A stretch of 64,000 nt of DNA from DATJFQ01 sp035492775. GTDB lineage: Bacteria; Acidobacteriota; Vicinamibacteria; Vicinamibacterales; 2-12-FULL-66-21. The DNA is taken from positions 62,001 to 126,000 of the forward strand of contig DATJIW010000054.1 in the NCBI GenBank assembly GCA_035492775.1, read 5' to 3'. Shown here one piece after another: positions 7,661 through 16,882 of this stretch. The position numbers and the translations under genes are program-made. Every line of letters starts with the position of its first letter. The first letter of the stretch is position 1. The notes under the pieces are model-generated. The model was not told the origin of the DNA, ran no database searches, and saw only the letters and a list, made by a program, of their open reading frames with translations.

Positions 7661-8833
7661 ATGCGCCGCATCGAAAAACTTCGCCGCGATGAAACAGGCA
7701 TGACGTTCGTTTTCGTCGGTCTGGGTTTCATGGCCTTTCTCGCCGCCAGCATGCTCGCCATCGACGTCGGCATGCTGATGACGGCGCGCAGCCAGGCGCA
7801 GAACTCCGCCGACTCAGGGGCGCTTGCGGGCGCGACCGCGCTCGTGCTCGACAACTGGAACGATCGCACGCCTACGGGGCCGGCGGTCACGAACGCATTG
7901 GCGGCGTCGCATTCCAACGAAGTCATGGGCGCGCAGGTTTCCGTCACCGCTCCCGATGTCGAGTTCCTGACGAGCCCGACGACCGGCGAGCAGAACCGCG
8001 TGAGGGTCACCGTCTGGCGCAGCGCGGCCCGGGGGAATCCTGTGTCGACCCTCGTCGCGCAGTACTTCGGCATTTCCAGCGCCACCATCGGTGCGGTCGC
8101 CACAGCCGAAGCGTCGCCGGCCAACGCGATGGACTGCGTGAAGCCCTTCACGATCCCCGACAAGTGGATTGAGAAACAGGACAAGACGTGGTCTCCGACC
8201 AGCACCTTTGACGCCTACGACAAGAAGGGCCAGCCGCTCGCGAATCCGGACATCTACAAGCCGGCGTACAACGCGGATGGCACCCCGAATCCCGACTACA
8301 CCGGCTACAACATGGAGCGGGACAAGGGAACCGAGATGATGATCCGCGCGGGCACCGGCAACGACATCTCGGTGTCGTTCTATTTTTCGCTGGCGATGAC
8401 GAACGACACCGGCGGCGATGACTATCGATGGAACATCGCCAACTGCAACACGACTGTCTATGGATGGGACTCCAAGCTCGTCCAGGAACCTGGCGACATG
8501 ATGGGTCCAACGGTCCAGGGCATCCAGGAGCTGGTCGACCGAGATCCCGGTGCGCAGTGGGACGACGGGACGAACACCGTCATCAAAAGCGCGTTCGGCC
8601 AGCACAGCCCGCGCATATTCCCGATCCCGCTGTATGACCCGGCCTACTACGCAGCCGGCAAAGCGAACGGCCGCAACGCGAGCCTGAAGACGGCGAACTG
8701 GATCGGCTTCTTCGTCGATAACGTGTCGGGCAACAACATCTACGGCCGCATCACACCCATCACGGGCATCTATCAGAAGGGCGGCCCCGCTCCGAACGCG
8801 GCGCTCCCGAAAACAATTCGTCTGGTGCAGTAA
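7661..8833 (+). CDS. tadG: TadG-like pilus assembly protein
   Basis: 390 residues. The start, RRDETGMTFVFVGLGFMAF, is the TadE/TadG-type N-terminus: a short charged leader, then one transmembrane helix. It continues as AIDVGMLMTARSQAQNSADSG, the conserved TadG helix (Asp-Val-Gly and the Gln-Asn-Ala-Asp-Ala/Ser region). The rest is a large periplasmic domain without the cysteine pattern of von Willebrand-type TadG proteins that I could trace. It is placed between cpaC and cpaE, its stop overlapping the cpaE ATG by 1 nt. A GAGGGAG ribosome site supports the start. Confidence 0.85.
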   Translation: MRRIEKLRRDETGMTFVFVGLGFMAFLAASMLAIDVGMLMTARSQAQNSADSGALAGATALVLDNWNDRTPTGPAVTNALAASHSNEVMGAQVSVTAPDVEFLTSPTTGEQNRVRVTVWRSAARGNPVSTLVAQYFGISSATIGAVATAEASPANAMDCVKPFTIPDKWIEKQDKTWSPTSTFDAYDKKGQPLANPDIYKPAYNADGTPNPDYTGYNMERDKGTEMMIRAGTGNDISVSFYFSLAMTNDTGGDDYRWNIANCNTTVYGWDSKLVQEPGDMMGPTVQGIQELVDRDPGAQWDDGTNTVIKSAFGQHSPRIFPIPLYDPAYYAAGKANGRNASLKTANWIGFFVDNVSGNNIYGRITPITGIYQKGGPAPNAALPKTIRLVQ

Positions 8834-10020
8834 TGGCTCAACTCACCGCGCAGATCGTCAGCTATGACGAAGAATTCAAACGGCACGTCTCGAAGCTGAT
8901 CCGCGCCTGCGGCGTACCCGTCGGCATCATCGAGGGGGGACGCTCTGCCGAGGGCAGCGCACCGGACCTCGTTGTCGTGGATATTCGAGTAGATGCTTCG
9001 TCAGGCATGGTGGCCATCGAGCGGCTGCGGGCCAGCAGCGGAACTCTATCGATTTTTGCGGTCGCGGCGGCGGCGGAGCCAGACCTGATCCTCCAGTCGA
9101 TGCGGGCCGGCGCGAACGAGTTCTTCGCCTGGCACGGCACAGAACAGACTCAGGCGGCGCGCGCGATGGAGGAGTCGTTTCACGGCGCCGTCCGACGGAC
9201 GGCGGCCCGGCGGGACGCGGCGAGCGCCGGTGCCAAAGCGCCCTGCGTCACTTACGCCTTTCTGGGTGCCAAGGGGGGCGCCGGCACGACGACGGTTGCC
9301 GTCAACTGTGGTGTCGAACTCGCGCGCCTCACGAAGCGCTCCACGATCGTCGTCGATCTCAAATCGCACCTCGGTGAGGTCGCGCTCTTTCTCGGCGTGC
9401 GCCCGCGGTTCACCGTGCTCGATGCCATCGACAACCTGCATCGCCTCGACAAGGACTTCCTCAGGGAGATCGTCGCGAAGCACAAATCCGGACTCGACAT
9501 TCTGTCGGGATCCGAGCAGTTCGATCGTCCGAACGCGCAGGACGCGCCGGCGGTGGAAGAACTGCTGCGCGTGCTGTCGCGGATCTACGACTTCATCATC
9601 ATCGACGCGGGGAACGTCATCAACGCCTGCGTCGCGTCGGCGTTGTATGCCGCCGACACAATCTTCATGGTGACCAATCCGGACGTGCCGTCCATCCGGA
9701 ACGCGCAGCGGCTCGTCGAGCGGGTACGGCAGCTCGGCGCCGGCAGCGAACGGATCAAGGTACTGCTGAACCGCGCGTCCGACCAGCACCTGATCGCGCC
9801 CAAACAGATCGAGACGGCGCTCGGCTATGGAATCCACCACACGTTCGGCAGCGATTATCGGACCGTCTCGACGGCGCTCAACTCCGGAGTACCGCTGACC
9901 ACCACCAACCACTCGGAAATCGCGGCGCAGTTCGACAGCTTCACCCGGCACCTGGTCGGCATGACCGAGGAAGCCAGGCCGGAGGCGGACAAGCGCCGGG
10001 TGTTCCTCGGCCTCTTCTAA
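8833..10020 (+). CDS. cpaE: CpaE/TadZ pilus-localising ATPase
   Basis: 395 residues. An N-terminal receiver-like domain (about 1-120, Asp50 in LVVVDIR) is followed by a ParA/MinD-type ATPase domain. The Walker A is GAKGGAGTTT (145-154), where the usual second Lys (KGGxGKT) is Thr, as in atypical TadZ proteins. LKSHLGEVALFLG and FIIIDAGNVIN correspond to the switch and Walker B regions. TadZ/CpaE places the Tad machine at the pole or another membrane site. It overlaps tadG by one base and is 42 nt before cpaF. Confidence 0.92.
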   Translation: MAQLTAQIVSYDEEFKRHVSKLIRACGVPVGIIEGGRSAEGSAPDLVVVDIRVDASSGMVAIERLRASSGTLSIFAVAAAAEPDLILQSMRAGANEFFAWHGTEQTQAARAMEESFHGAVRRTAARRDAASAGAKAPCVTYAFLGAKGGAGTTTVAVNCGVELARLTKRSTIVVDLKSHLGEVALFLGVRPRFTVLDAIDNLHRLDKDFLREIVAKHKSGLDILSGSEQFDRPNAQDAPAVEELLRVLSRIYDFIIIDAGNVINACVASALYAADTIFMVTNPDVPSIRNAQRLVERVRQLGAGSERIKVLLNRASDQHLIAPKQIETALGYGIHHTFGSDYRTVSTALNSGVPLTTTNHSEIAAQFDSFTRHLVGMTEEARPEADKRRVFLGLF

Positions 10021-10062
10021 GACGACTGAGACTTCATCAACTCGCCTTCACCCAATCGCGCC

Positions 10063-11456
<1,394 letters not shown>

Positions 11457-11457
<1 letters not shown>

Positions 11458-12425
11458 TGTTCGCGGCGGTCTTCATGTTCCTGCTCGGCGCCGGCCTGGT
11501 CGTGGCCGCGTATTACGCGGTGACCGCGCTGCCCGGCGCGCTCGCGCAGCGCCGCCTCGATCAGCGCATCGAAGAGGTATCGCACACGAGGGACGACGAC
11601 GACAAGGATCCGGTCGGCCTGCTGAAATCACGCCAGGACGGTCCTCTTCCGTCGATCGAGCGCATGCTCGGCGGCACCGACCAGGGCTCGCGGCTTTCGA
11701 AATGGGTGGAGCAGTCGGGCGTCAAGATCAGCCTGAGCGCGATCCTGCTGTTCGCGGCAGGCGGCGGCTTGATCTTCGGACTCATCGCGGCAAGCGTCAT
11801 GCGGATGACCGTTGGATGGTTCGTCGGCGGCGCGATCGGCGCGGCGATGCCCTTTGTCGTCCTCAACATCAAGCGGAAGCGCCGGCTGCGGAACTTCGAG
11901 GAGAACTTCCCTGAAGCGCTCGACCTGATCTCGCGCGCGTTGAAAGCCGGCCACGCGTTTGCCACCGGCCTGAAGATGGTCGCCGACGAGATGTCGGAGC
12001 CGATCGGCCCCGAGTTCCGGAAGACGTTCGACGAGCAGAACTTCGGGCTTCCACTGAAGGACGCGCTGAACAATCTCACCGAGCGCATTCCACTCCTCGA
12101 CGTGCGGTTCTTCGCCACGGCCGTGCTGATCCAGCGTGAGACGGGCGGCAATCTCTCGGAAATCCTCGAGAACCTCGCGCACGTCGTCCGCGAACGCTTC
12201 AAGATCCTGCGGCAGGTGCGGGTCTATACGGCGCACGGCCGGTTGACCGGGTACGTGCTGCTCGCGCTGCCGGTATTCCTCGTCATTGCGCTGTCATTCA
12301 TCAATCCGGAGCACATGCAGCTGCTCTTCCGGGAGCGAATCGGCCACATGCTGCTCGGCGCCACCGTCGTCATGCAGACGATCGGGTACTTCTGGATCCG
12401 GCAGGTCGTGAAAATCGAGGTGTAG
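11457..12425 (+). CDS. tadB: TadB inner-membrane platform protein
   Basis: 322 residues from the ATG at 11457 (a GTG one codon earlier is also possible). N-terminal transmembrane helix, two more around residues 85-135, then the GspF/TadB domain (NFEENFPEALDLISRALKAG is the core motif region) and a C-terminal hydrophobic hairpin. TadB with TadC forms the membrane platform driven by CpaF. It overlaps cpaF and is 2 nt ahead of tadC. Confidence 0.93.
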
Positions 12426-12427
12426 CG

Positions 12428-13336
12428 ATGACCATGATCATGCCGCTGCTCGCGTTCGTCTTCGGGTCGGCCGTCGTGGCGGGCACCGCGTATCTGCTGA
12501 TGCCGTCGCGCGCCGTCGCCATCGATCGGCGTCTCGAAGAGCTGACGCTCGAGCGCGAGGTCGAAGAGAAACCGCGGTTCCAGCGCGTCATCGGCGTGCT
12601 GAAGCGCGTTGGCGATCGCGCGCCGAAGTCTCCCAAGGAACTCGGCACCCTGCGGCTCCGTCTCGTGCAGTCGGGGTTCCGGCGGCCGGAGGCGCTGACG
12701 ATCTTCTTCGGCATCCGCATCGTGTTCGCTCTTGCGATGTTCACGTTTCTCGCATCGCCGCTGATGGCGCACCCGAACCTGCTGTACGCCCTCGGCGGGC
12801 TCGGCCTCGGGTACGTTCTGCCGGGGATGGTGCTTGCACGCCTTGCCAAGCGCCGCTCGCACCGAATCCGCCTGTCTCTGGCGGACATGCTCGATCTGCT
12901 CGTCGTCAGCGTCGAGGCGGGTCTCGGCCTCGATCAGGCAATGCAGCGCGTCGGTCAGGAGCTGGCCTTCGCATATCCGGCGCTCGCGGACGAACTCCGC
13001 CTGGTCAACCTCGAACTGCGGGCCGGCAAGCCTCGTCCGGAGGCCCTGCGCAACCTGGCGGATCGGACCGGCGTCGACGACCTCAGCGCGCTGGTGACGA
13101 TGCTGATCCAGACCGACAAGTTCGGGACGAGCGTGGCGCAGTCGCTGCGCGTCTATTCGGAAACGCTGCGCACGAAGCGCCGTCAGCGTGCCGAGGAGGC
13201 CGCGGCGAAGACGGGCGTCAAGATGGTGTTCCCGCTGGCCATCTGCATCTTCCCCGCAATCTGGGTCGTGACGATTGGGCCGGCGGCGATCAGGTTCATC
13301 CAGGTCATCGTGCCGATGGCCCACCACGGACGGTAA
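12428..13336 (+). CDS. tadC: TadC inner-membrane platform protein
   Basis: 302 residues, the second GspF-like platform subunit: paired N-terminal helices, then LADMLDLLVVSVEAGLGLD (about 153-171), the TadC core, and a C-terminal helix pair ending near the stop (VFPLAICIFPAIWVVTIGP). It starts 2 nt after tadB and is followed after 7 nt by the AAA+ gene, so it is in the same operon. Confidence 0.93.
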   Translation: MTMIMPLLAFVFGSAVVAGTAYLLMPSRAVAIDRRLEELTLEREVEEKPRFQRVIGVLKRVGDRAPKSPKELGTLRLRLVQSGFRRPEALTIFFGIRIVFALAMFTFLASPLMAHPNLLYALGGLGLGYVLPGMVLARLAKRRSHRIRLSLADMLDLLVVSVEAGLGLDQAMQRVGQELAFAYPALADELRLVNLELRAGKPRPEALRNLADRTGVDDLSALVTMLIQTDKFGTSVAQSLRVYSETLRTKRRQRAEEAAAKTGVKMVFPLAICIFPAIWVVTIGPAAIRFIQVIVPMAHHGR

Positions 13337-13343
13337 TGCGACG

Positions 13344-14720
13344 ATGACAACCGCCACCGCACCCCCCACCGCGCCCGCACCCGCACCCGCGCCCGCGCCC
13401 GCACCCGGCGCCGCATCGCGTGCCAGTCTGGCGCCCACACCATCCGCGCCGCCGGTCACGCTTGCCGATACGGGGCTGCATCCGGACACGCTCGGCCAGC
13501 TGCTGCTGAAGACGCTGGTCGCCGGCGAAAACAGCGGCACTCAGCTCTCCGACTCGCTGCGCGTGCCCTACACGGTGCTCGACGCGCTCATCCAGCATGC
13601 GCGCATCGAAAAGCTGATCGAGGTTCGCGGAACGAGCGGCGCCGGCAACGCCGGGTACCGCTACGCTCTCACGGATCTCGGCCGCGAGCGCGCCGCGAGG
13701 TTCCTGGAGATCAGCCGGTACATCGGACCGGCGCCCGTGCCGCTGTTGCAGTACAACGCGTACGTCCGTGCGTGCATGGCGGCCAAACCGTGGGTCGATC
13801 GCGAGATCCTGACCAGCGGGTTCGGCGACCTGATCGTGTCCGAGTCGCTGCTGAATCAGCTCGGCCCGGCGGTGAACTCCGGTAAGGCACTGTTTCTCTA
13901 TGGCGCGCCCGGCAATGGCAAGACGGTGGTCGCACAGGGCATCGGGCAGTCGCTCGGGGGCGACATGTATACCCCGCATGCGATCGACGTGGACGGCCAG
14001 ACGATCACGATGTACGACCCGGTCAACCACATTTCCACGAACGGGTCGGCTGACACCCAGAGCGTCGTGATGGCGACGGCGATCGATCGCCGCTGGGAAA
14101 AGATCCGCCGGCCCGTGGTCGTGGTCGGCGGCGAGCTGACGCTCGAGATGCTCGACCTGACGTTCAACCCGATCGCGCGATTCTACGAAGCGCCGATCCA
14201 GCTCAAGGCCAACGGCGGCGTCTTCGTCGTCGACGACTTCGGCCGCCAGCGGATTCCGCCGCGCGATCTGCTGAACCGCTGGATCGTGCCCCTGGAAAGC
14301 CGCGTGGATTACCTGACGCTGCACACCGGGCGCAAGTTCGAAGTGCCGTTCAATGTCTTCATCATCTTCGCGACGAACCTCAAGCCGGAGTCGCTGGCGG
14401 ACGAGGCGTTCCTCCGCCGTATTCCGTACAAGATTCCGGCAAAGAATCCCACGCTGGACGAGTACGGCCGCATCTTCGAGATGAACTGCCGGAAGCGCGG
14501 CCTCCGATACGACCCGGTCATGATCGAATACCTGCAGCGCCGCTATTACCAGCCGCGCAGGCTGCAGATGCGCGCCTGCCACCCGCGAGACTTGATCGAG
14601 CAGGTGGTCGACATGTGCCGCTACCAGAGCCGCGAGCCGCTCATCACCCGTGAGCTGCTCGACGCGGCCTGCGCGAGCTACTTCCTCGAAGAGCAGGAAT
14701 CTCAGGCCGTCGAAGCATGA
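13344..14720 (+). CDS. Tad-linked AAA+ ATPase with Pro/Ala-rich start
   Basis: 458 residues from ATG 13344. The first 30 residues are PAPAPAP-type repeats encoded by a near-perfect 12-nt repeat. A winged-helix-like domain follows (about 40-130: TLVAGENSGTQLSDSL). The ATPase has Walker A YGAPGNGKTVVAQG (near residue 185), Walker B GVFVVDDFG (near 293), and IFATNLKPESLADEAFLRR, which gives sensor 1 and an arginine-finger-like region. It ends with its TGA overlapping the next ATG. It is not a canonical Tad subunit, yet it is 7 nt behind tadC. An assembly or regulatory role is inferred from position only. Confidence 0.8.
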   Translation: MTTATAPPTAPAPAPAPAPAPGAASRASLAPTPSAPPVTLADTGLHPDTLGQLLLKTLVAGENSGTQLSDSLRVPYTVLDALIQHARIEKLIEVRGTSGAGNAGYRYALTDLGRERAARFLEISRYIGPAPVPLLQYNAYVRACMAAKPWVDREILTSGFGDLIVSESLLNQLGPAVNSGKALFLYGAPGNGKTVVAQGIGQSLGGDMYTPHAIDVDGQTITMYDPVNHISTNGSADTQSVVMATAIDRRWEKIRRPVVVVGGELTLEMLDLTFNPIARFYEAPIQLKANGGVFVVDDFGRQRIPPRDLLNRWIVPLESRVDYLTLHTGRKFEVPFNVFIIFATNLKPESLADEAFLRRIPYKIPAKNPTLDEYGRIFEMNCRKRGLRYDPVMIEYLQRRYYQPRRLQMRACHPRDLIEQVVDMCRYQSREPLITRELLDAACASYFLEEQESQAVEA

Positions 14721-15403
14721 AGCGACAGATGATGGCGGCGCTGCCGTCGCCGTACCCGGCAATGACTGTGGACGCCTCCGCTGAACCCCAGGTCCGCCCG
14801 TTCGACTCCGTGGAATTCTCCGCGCGGCTGGCCGTCGGAATCGTCTTCACGTTGTTTGCGATCCGCATCGCGAGAGATGCGATTGCGACCGGCCACATGA
14901 CCGGCGTCCTGCTCCTCGCGAGCGAGAGTCTCGTCGTCGTTCTCACGATCGCCCGCCGCAGCGCCTGCATGGTCGACCGAGCCTGGAAGACGCGCGCGTT
15001 GACGCTGCTCTCCATGGCAGGCCCGCCGCTCGTCTATCCGGCGCACGTGATGCCGCTTGCGCCCGAAGCGATAACGGTGACGGTATCCGCCGTGGGGCTG
15101 CTCGTCGTCATTGCCGGCAAACTCTCGCTCGGCCGCAGCTTCGGGCTGCTGCCTGCGAACCGCGGAATCGTGTCGAGCGGATGCTACCGCGTGCTCCGGC
15201 ATCCGATCTATCTCGGCTACCTGATCACGCACGTCGCGTTCGTCGCGGCGAATCCGAGCGCCTGGAACACCTCGCTGATCGTGGTGTCCGACCTCGCGCT
15301 GCTGGTGCGCGCCGTCTACGAGGAGCGGATCCTCGCAAAGGACCCCGAGTACCGCGAGTACATGGAGCGCGTGCGCTGGCGCATCGTGCCGTCGTTGTTT
15401 TAG
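14717..15403 (+). CDS. ICMT/PEMT-like membrane methyltransferase
   Basis: 228 residues with about five transmembrane helices. The C-terminal third has the ICMT/phospholipid methyltransferase fingerprint: GCYRVLRHPIYLGYL (RHPxY, about 155-169) and later YEERILAKDPEYREYMERV (Glu-Glu pair and Tyr). Such proteins use S-adenosylmethionine to methylate prenylcysteine, phospholipid or small-molecule substrates; the substrate here is unknown. The ATG overlaps the stop of the AAA+ gene (ATGA), so it is translated with the pilus operon. It is convergent with the Smr gene, overlapping by 4 nt. Confidence 0.8.
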   Translation: MKRQMMAALPSPYPAMTVDASAEPQVRPFDSVEFSARLAVGIVFTLFAIRIARDAIATGHMTGVLLLASESLVVVLTIARRSACMVDRAWKTRALTLLSMAGPPLVYPAHVMPLAPEAITVTVSAVGLLVVIAGKLSLGRSFGLLPANRGIVSSGCYRVLRHPIYLGYLITHVAFVAANPSAWNTSLIVVSDLALLVRAVYEERILAKDPEYREYMERVRWRIVPSLF

Positions 15404-15654
15404 GCGAGGTCCACGAACGTCGCGCCGAGGCGCGACGCGTGATCGTCGTCGAACGCCGCGACCAGCGGATGGCCCTCCAGCACTTTCTGCACGATCCCGC
15501 GCTGAACGCCCGCGCCGCGTCCGTGAACGATGCGAACGCGGCGTAATCCCTTCGCGTGCGCCGCGACGAGATATTCATCGACCACCGACGGGATGTCCTT
15601 CGGCTGGAAGGAGTGAAGGTCGAGCTCCGGTCCGATCGGCACTACGTGTGACAA
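15400..15654 (-). CDS. Stand-alone Smr domain protein
   Basis: 84 residues, the size of a bare Smr domain (the C-terminal nuclease-like domain of MutS2). LDLHSFQPKDIPSVVDEYL carries the LDLH motif (12-15) and VRIVHGRGAGVQR the HGxGxG motif (42-54). Family members nick or bind branched DNA or cleave RNA on stalled ribosomes; which applies here is unknown. Its 3' end overlaps the methyltransferase gene's 3' end on the other strand. Confidence 0.88.
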   Translation of the reverse strand: MSHVVPIGPELDLHSFQPKDIPSVVDEYLVAAHAKGLRRVRIVHGRGAGVQRGIVQKVLEGHPLVAAFDDDHASRLGATFVDLA

Positions 15655-15705
15655 CGACGTTACCCTGTCCAGTTCCGGTTGCCAGCCCTCAGTGCCGTGT
15701 CCTCT

Positions 15706-16053
15706 TCAGCTCTTCTTCTTCTCGTAGGTCGCTGTTACCGTGGTCGAGATGCCGCCGCGCGCGGTGAAATCGCCCACGACGGTCATGCGCCGGGGTGCGC
15801 AGGCGCTGACGAGGTCGTCGAGCATCTGATTCGTCACAGCTTCGTAGAAGATGCCTTTGTTCCGGAAATCCAGGATGTAGTACTTGAGTGCCTTCAGCTC
15901 GACACAGCGTTCGTCGGGAACGTATGTGATCCGGATTTCACCGAAGTCGGGCAGCCCGGTCTTCGGGCAGAGGGATGTAAATTCGGGACACCGGATGGCT
16001 ATCTCGTAGTCGCGGCCCGGCTGAGGGTTGGGAAAGGTTTCGAGGGGTGCCAT
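15706..16053 (-). CDS. queF: NADPH-dependent preQ0 reductase QueF
   Basis: 115 residues from ATG 16053 (an in-frame ATG at 16113 would add 20 residues). It contains CPEFTSLCPKTGLPDFG with the catalytic Cys in SLCPKTG and the Asp in PDFG, the QueF motif ELKALKYYILDFRNKG, and FTARGGIS. This is the short, single-domain YkvM type. QueF reduces 7-cyano-7-deazaguanine to preQ1 for queuosine in tRNA. The shorter start is favoured because a good HU promoter (16107-16136) would otherwise overlap the coding start. No other queuosine genes are in the window. Confidence 0.95.
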   Translation of the reverse strand: MAPLETFPNPQPGRDYEIAIRCPEFTSLCPKTGLPDFGEIRITYVPDERCVELKALKYYILDFRNKGIFYEAVTNQMLDDLVSACAPRRMTVVGDFTARGGISTTVTATYEKKKS

Positions 16054-16106
16054 CGAAAAATCATAGCATTCGGCCCGGAAATCGACGGATTCCGCTCCTG
16101 TTGCGA

Positions 16107-16136
16107 TTGACACCGGAAAACGGCGCGGATTAGGAT
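16107..16136 (+). promoter_or_regulatory. Sigma-70 promoter of the HU gene
   Basis: Perfect -35 TTGACA (16107-16112), an 18-bp spacer, and -10 TAGGAT (16131-16136, 4 of 6). The start of transcription would be near 16143, about 90 nt before the HU ATG. Confidence 0.6.
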
Positions 16137-16233
16137 ACGCCTGAATTTCACATAATTTCTCCGCTGCTGCCGCACGCGCGCGCGGTCGTCAGACGGTTCT
16201 TCAGACAGCGCGCCCTAGCAAGGGGATCGACAC

Positions 16234-16533
16234 ATGGCAGACGCCCGCAGGATGGGCAAGTCCGAACTGTTCTCGCACTTTGCAGATCGGTTCGAGGTCA
16301 AGCGCACGCAGGCGCGTGAATTCTTCGATGAGCTGACCACGCTGGCGGAGAAGGAGCTGAAGCGGTCCGGTGAGTTCGTGCTGCCCGGGATGGTGAAGCT
16401 CGTCGTCCAGAAGCGGAAGGCCCGGATGGGCCGCAATCCGGCGACGGGCGAGGCCATCAAGATTCCGGCCAAGACCGTCGTGAAGGCGCGGATCGCGAAG
16501 CAGCTGAAGGATTCCGTCCTGCCGAAAAAGTAG
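16234..16533 (+). CDS. HU-family histone-like DNA-binding protein
   Basis: 99 residues. The HU fold is clear: N-terminal helices (GKSELFSHFADRFEVKRTQA), the strand FVLPGMVKLVVQKRKARMG and the arm consensus GRNPATGEAIKIPAKTVVK with the conserved Arg-Asn-Pro that intercalates DNA. It is monocistronic behind the promoter at 16107. HU compacts and bends the nucleoid. The region 16534-16611 after it is T/C-rich without a clear hairpin. Confidence 0.96.
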   Translation: MADARRMGKSELFSHFADRFEVKRTQAREFFDELTTLAEKELKRSGEFVLPGMVKLVVQKRKARMGRNPATGEAIKIPAKTVVKARIAKQLKDSVLPKK

Positions 16534-16611
16534 GCGGATCGAACAGCCGTCGAGCCGTCGGGAACACAGGGTTTCCGGCGGCCTCCCCGTTCTCTCTCCG
16601 CATTCCTCTCT

Positions 16612-16851
16612 CTACGCTGCTTTCGGCCCCGACCCCAGCGTCCGGCTGTACATCATCGCCGGCGCGAGCCGCGCGACTTTCGTCGACAGACTCGTCATCG
16701 AATCGTCGTCCAGGATGATCCGTTCGCCCGGCAGCATGATCTCGCAGCAATATCGCCGCGTGCCCCGCGCAGTTTTCCGCTCGAAGAAATGGGCAACGTA
16801 CGATCGGCCCTCGACGTCGACGGTTTCGGTGTGTACCAGCGTGCGGAACAT
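16612..16851 (-). CDS. Conserved-looking 79-residue protein, end of RiPP/TCS operon
   Basis: 79 residues from ATG 16851, with a GGAGGG ribosome site 3 nt before it. The sequence is mixed alpha/beta (TVDVEGRSYVAHFFERKTARG, with Cys-Cys in RYCCEIMLPGERI), without a membrane helix or signal. It begins 31 nt after the sensor kinase stop on the same strand, so it may be the last gene of that operon. I do not recognise a family. Confidence 0.65.
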   Translation of the reverse strand: MFRTLVHTETVDVEGRSYVAHFFERKTARGTRRYCCEIMLPGERIILDDDSMTSLSTKVARLAPAMMYSRTLGSGPKAA

Positions 16852-16882
16852 GTACCCTCCTTGCCCGTGAACCCTGCCATTG

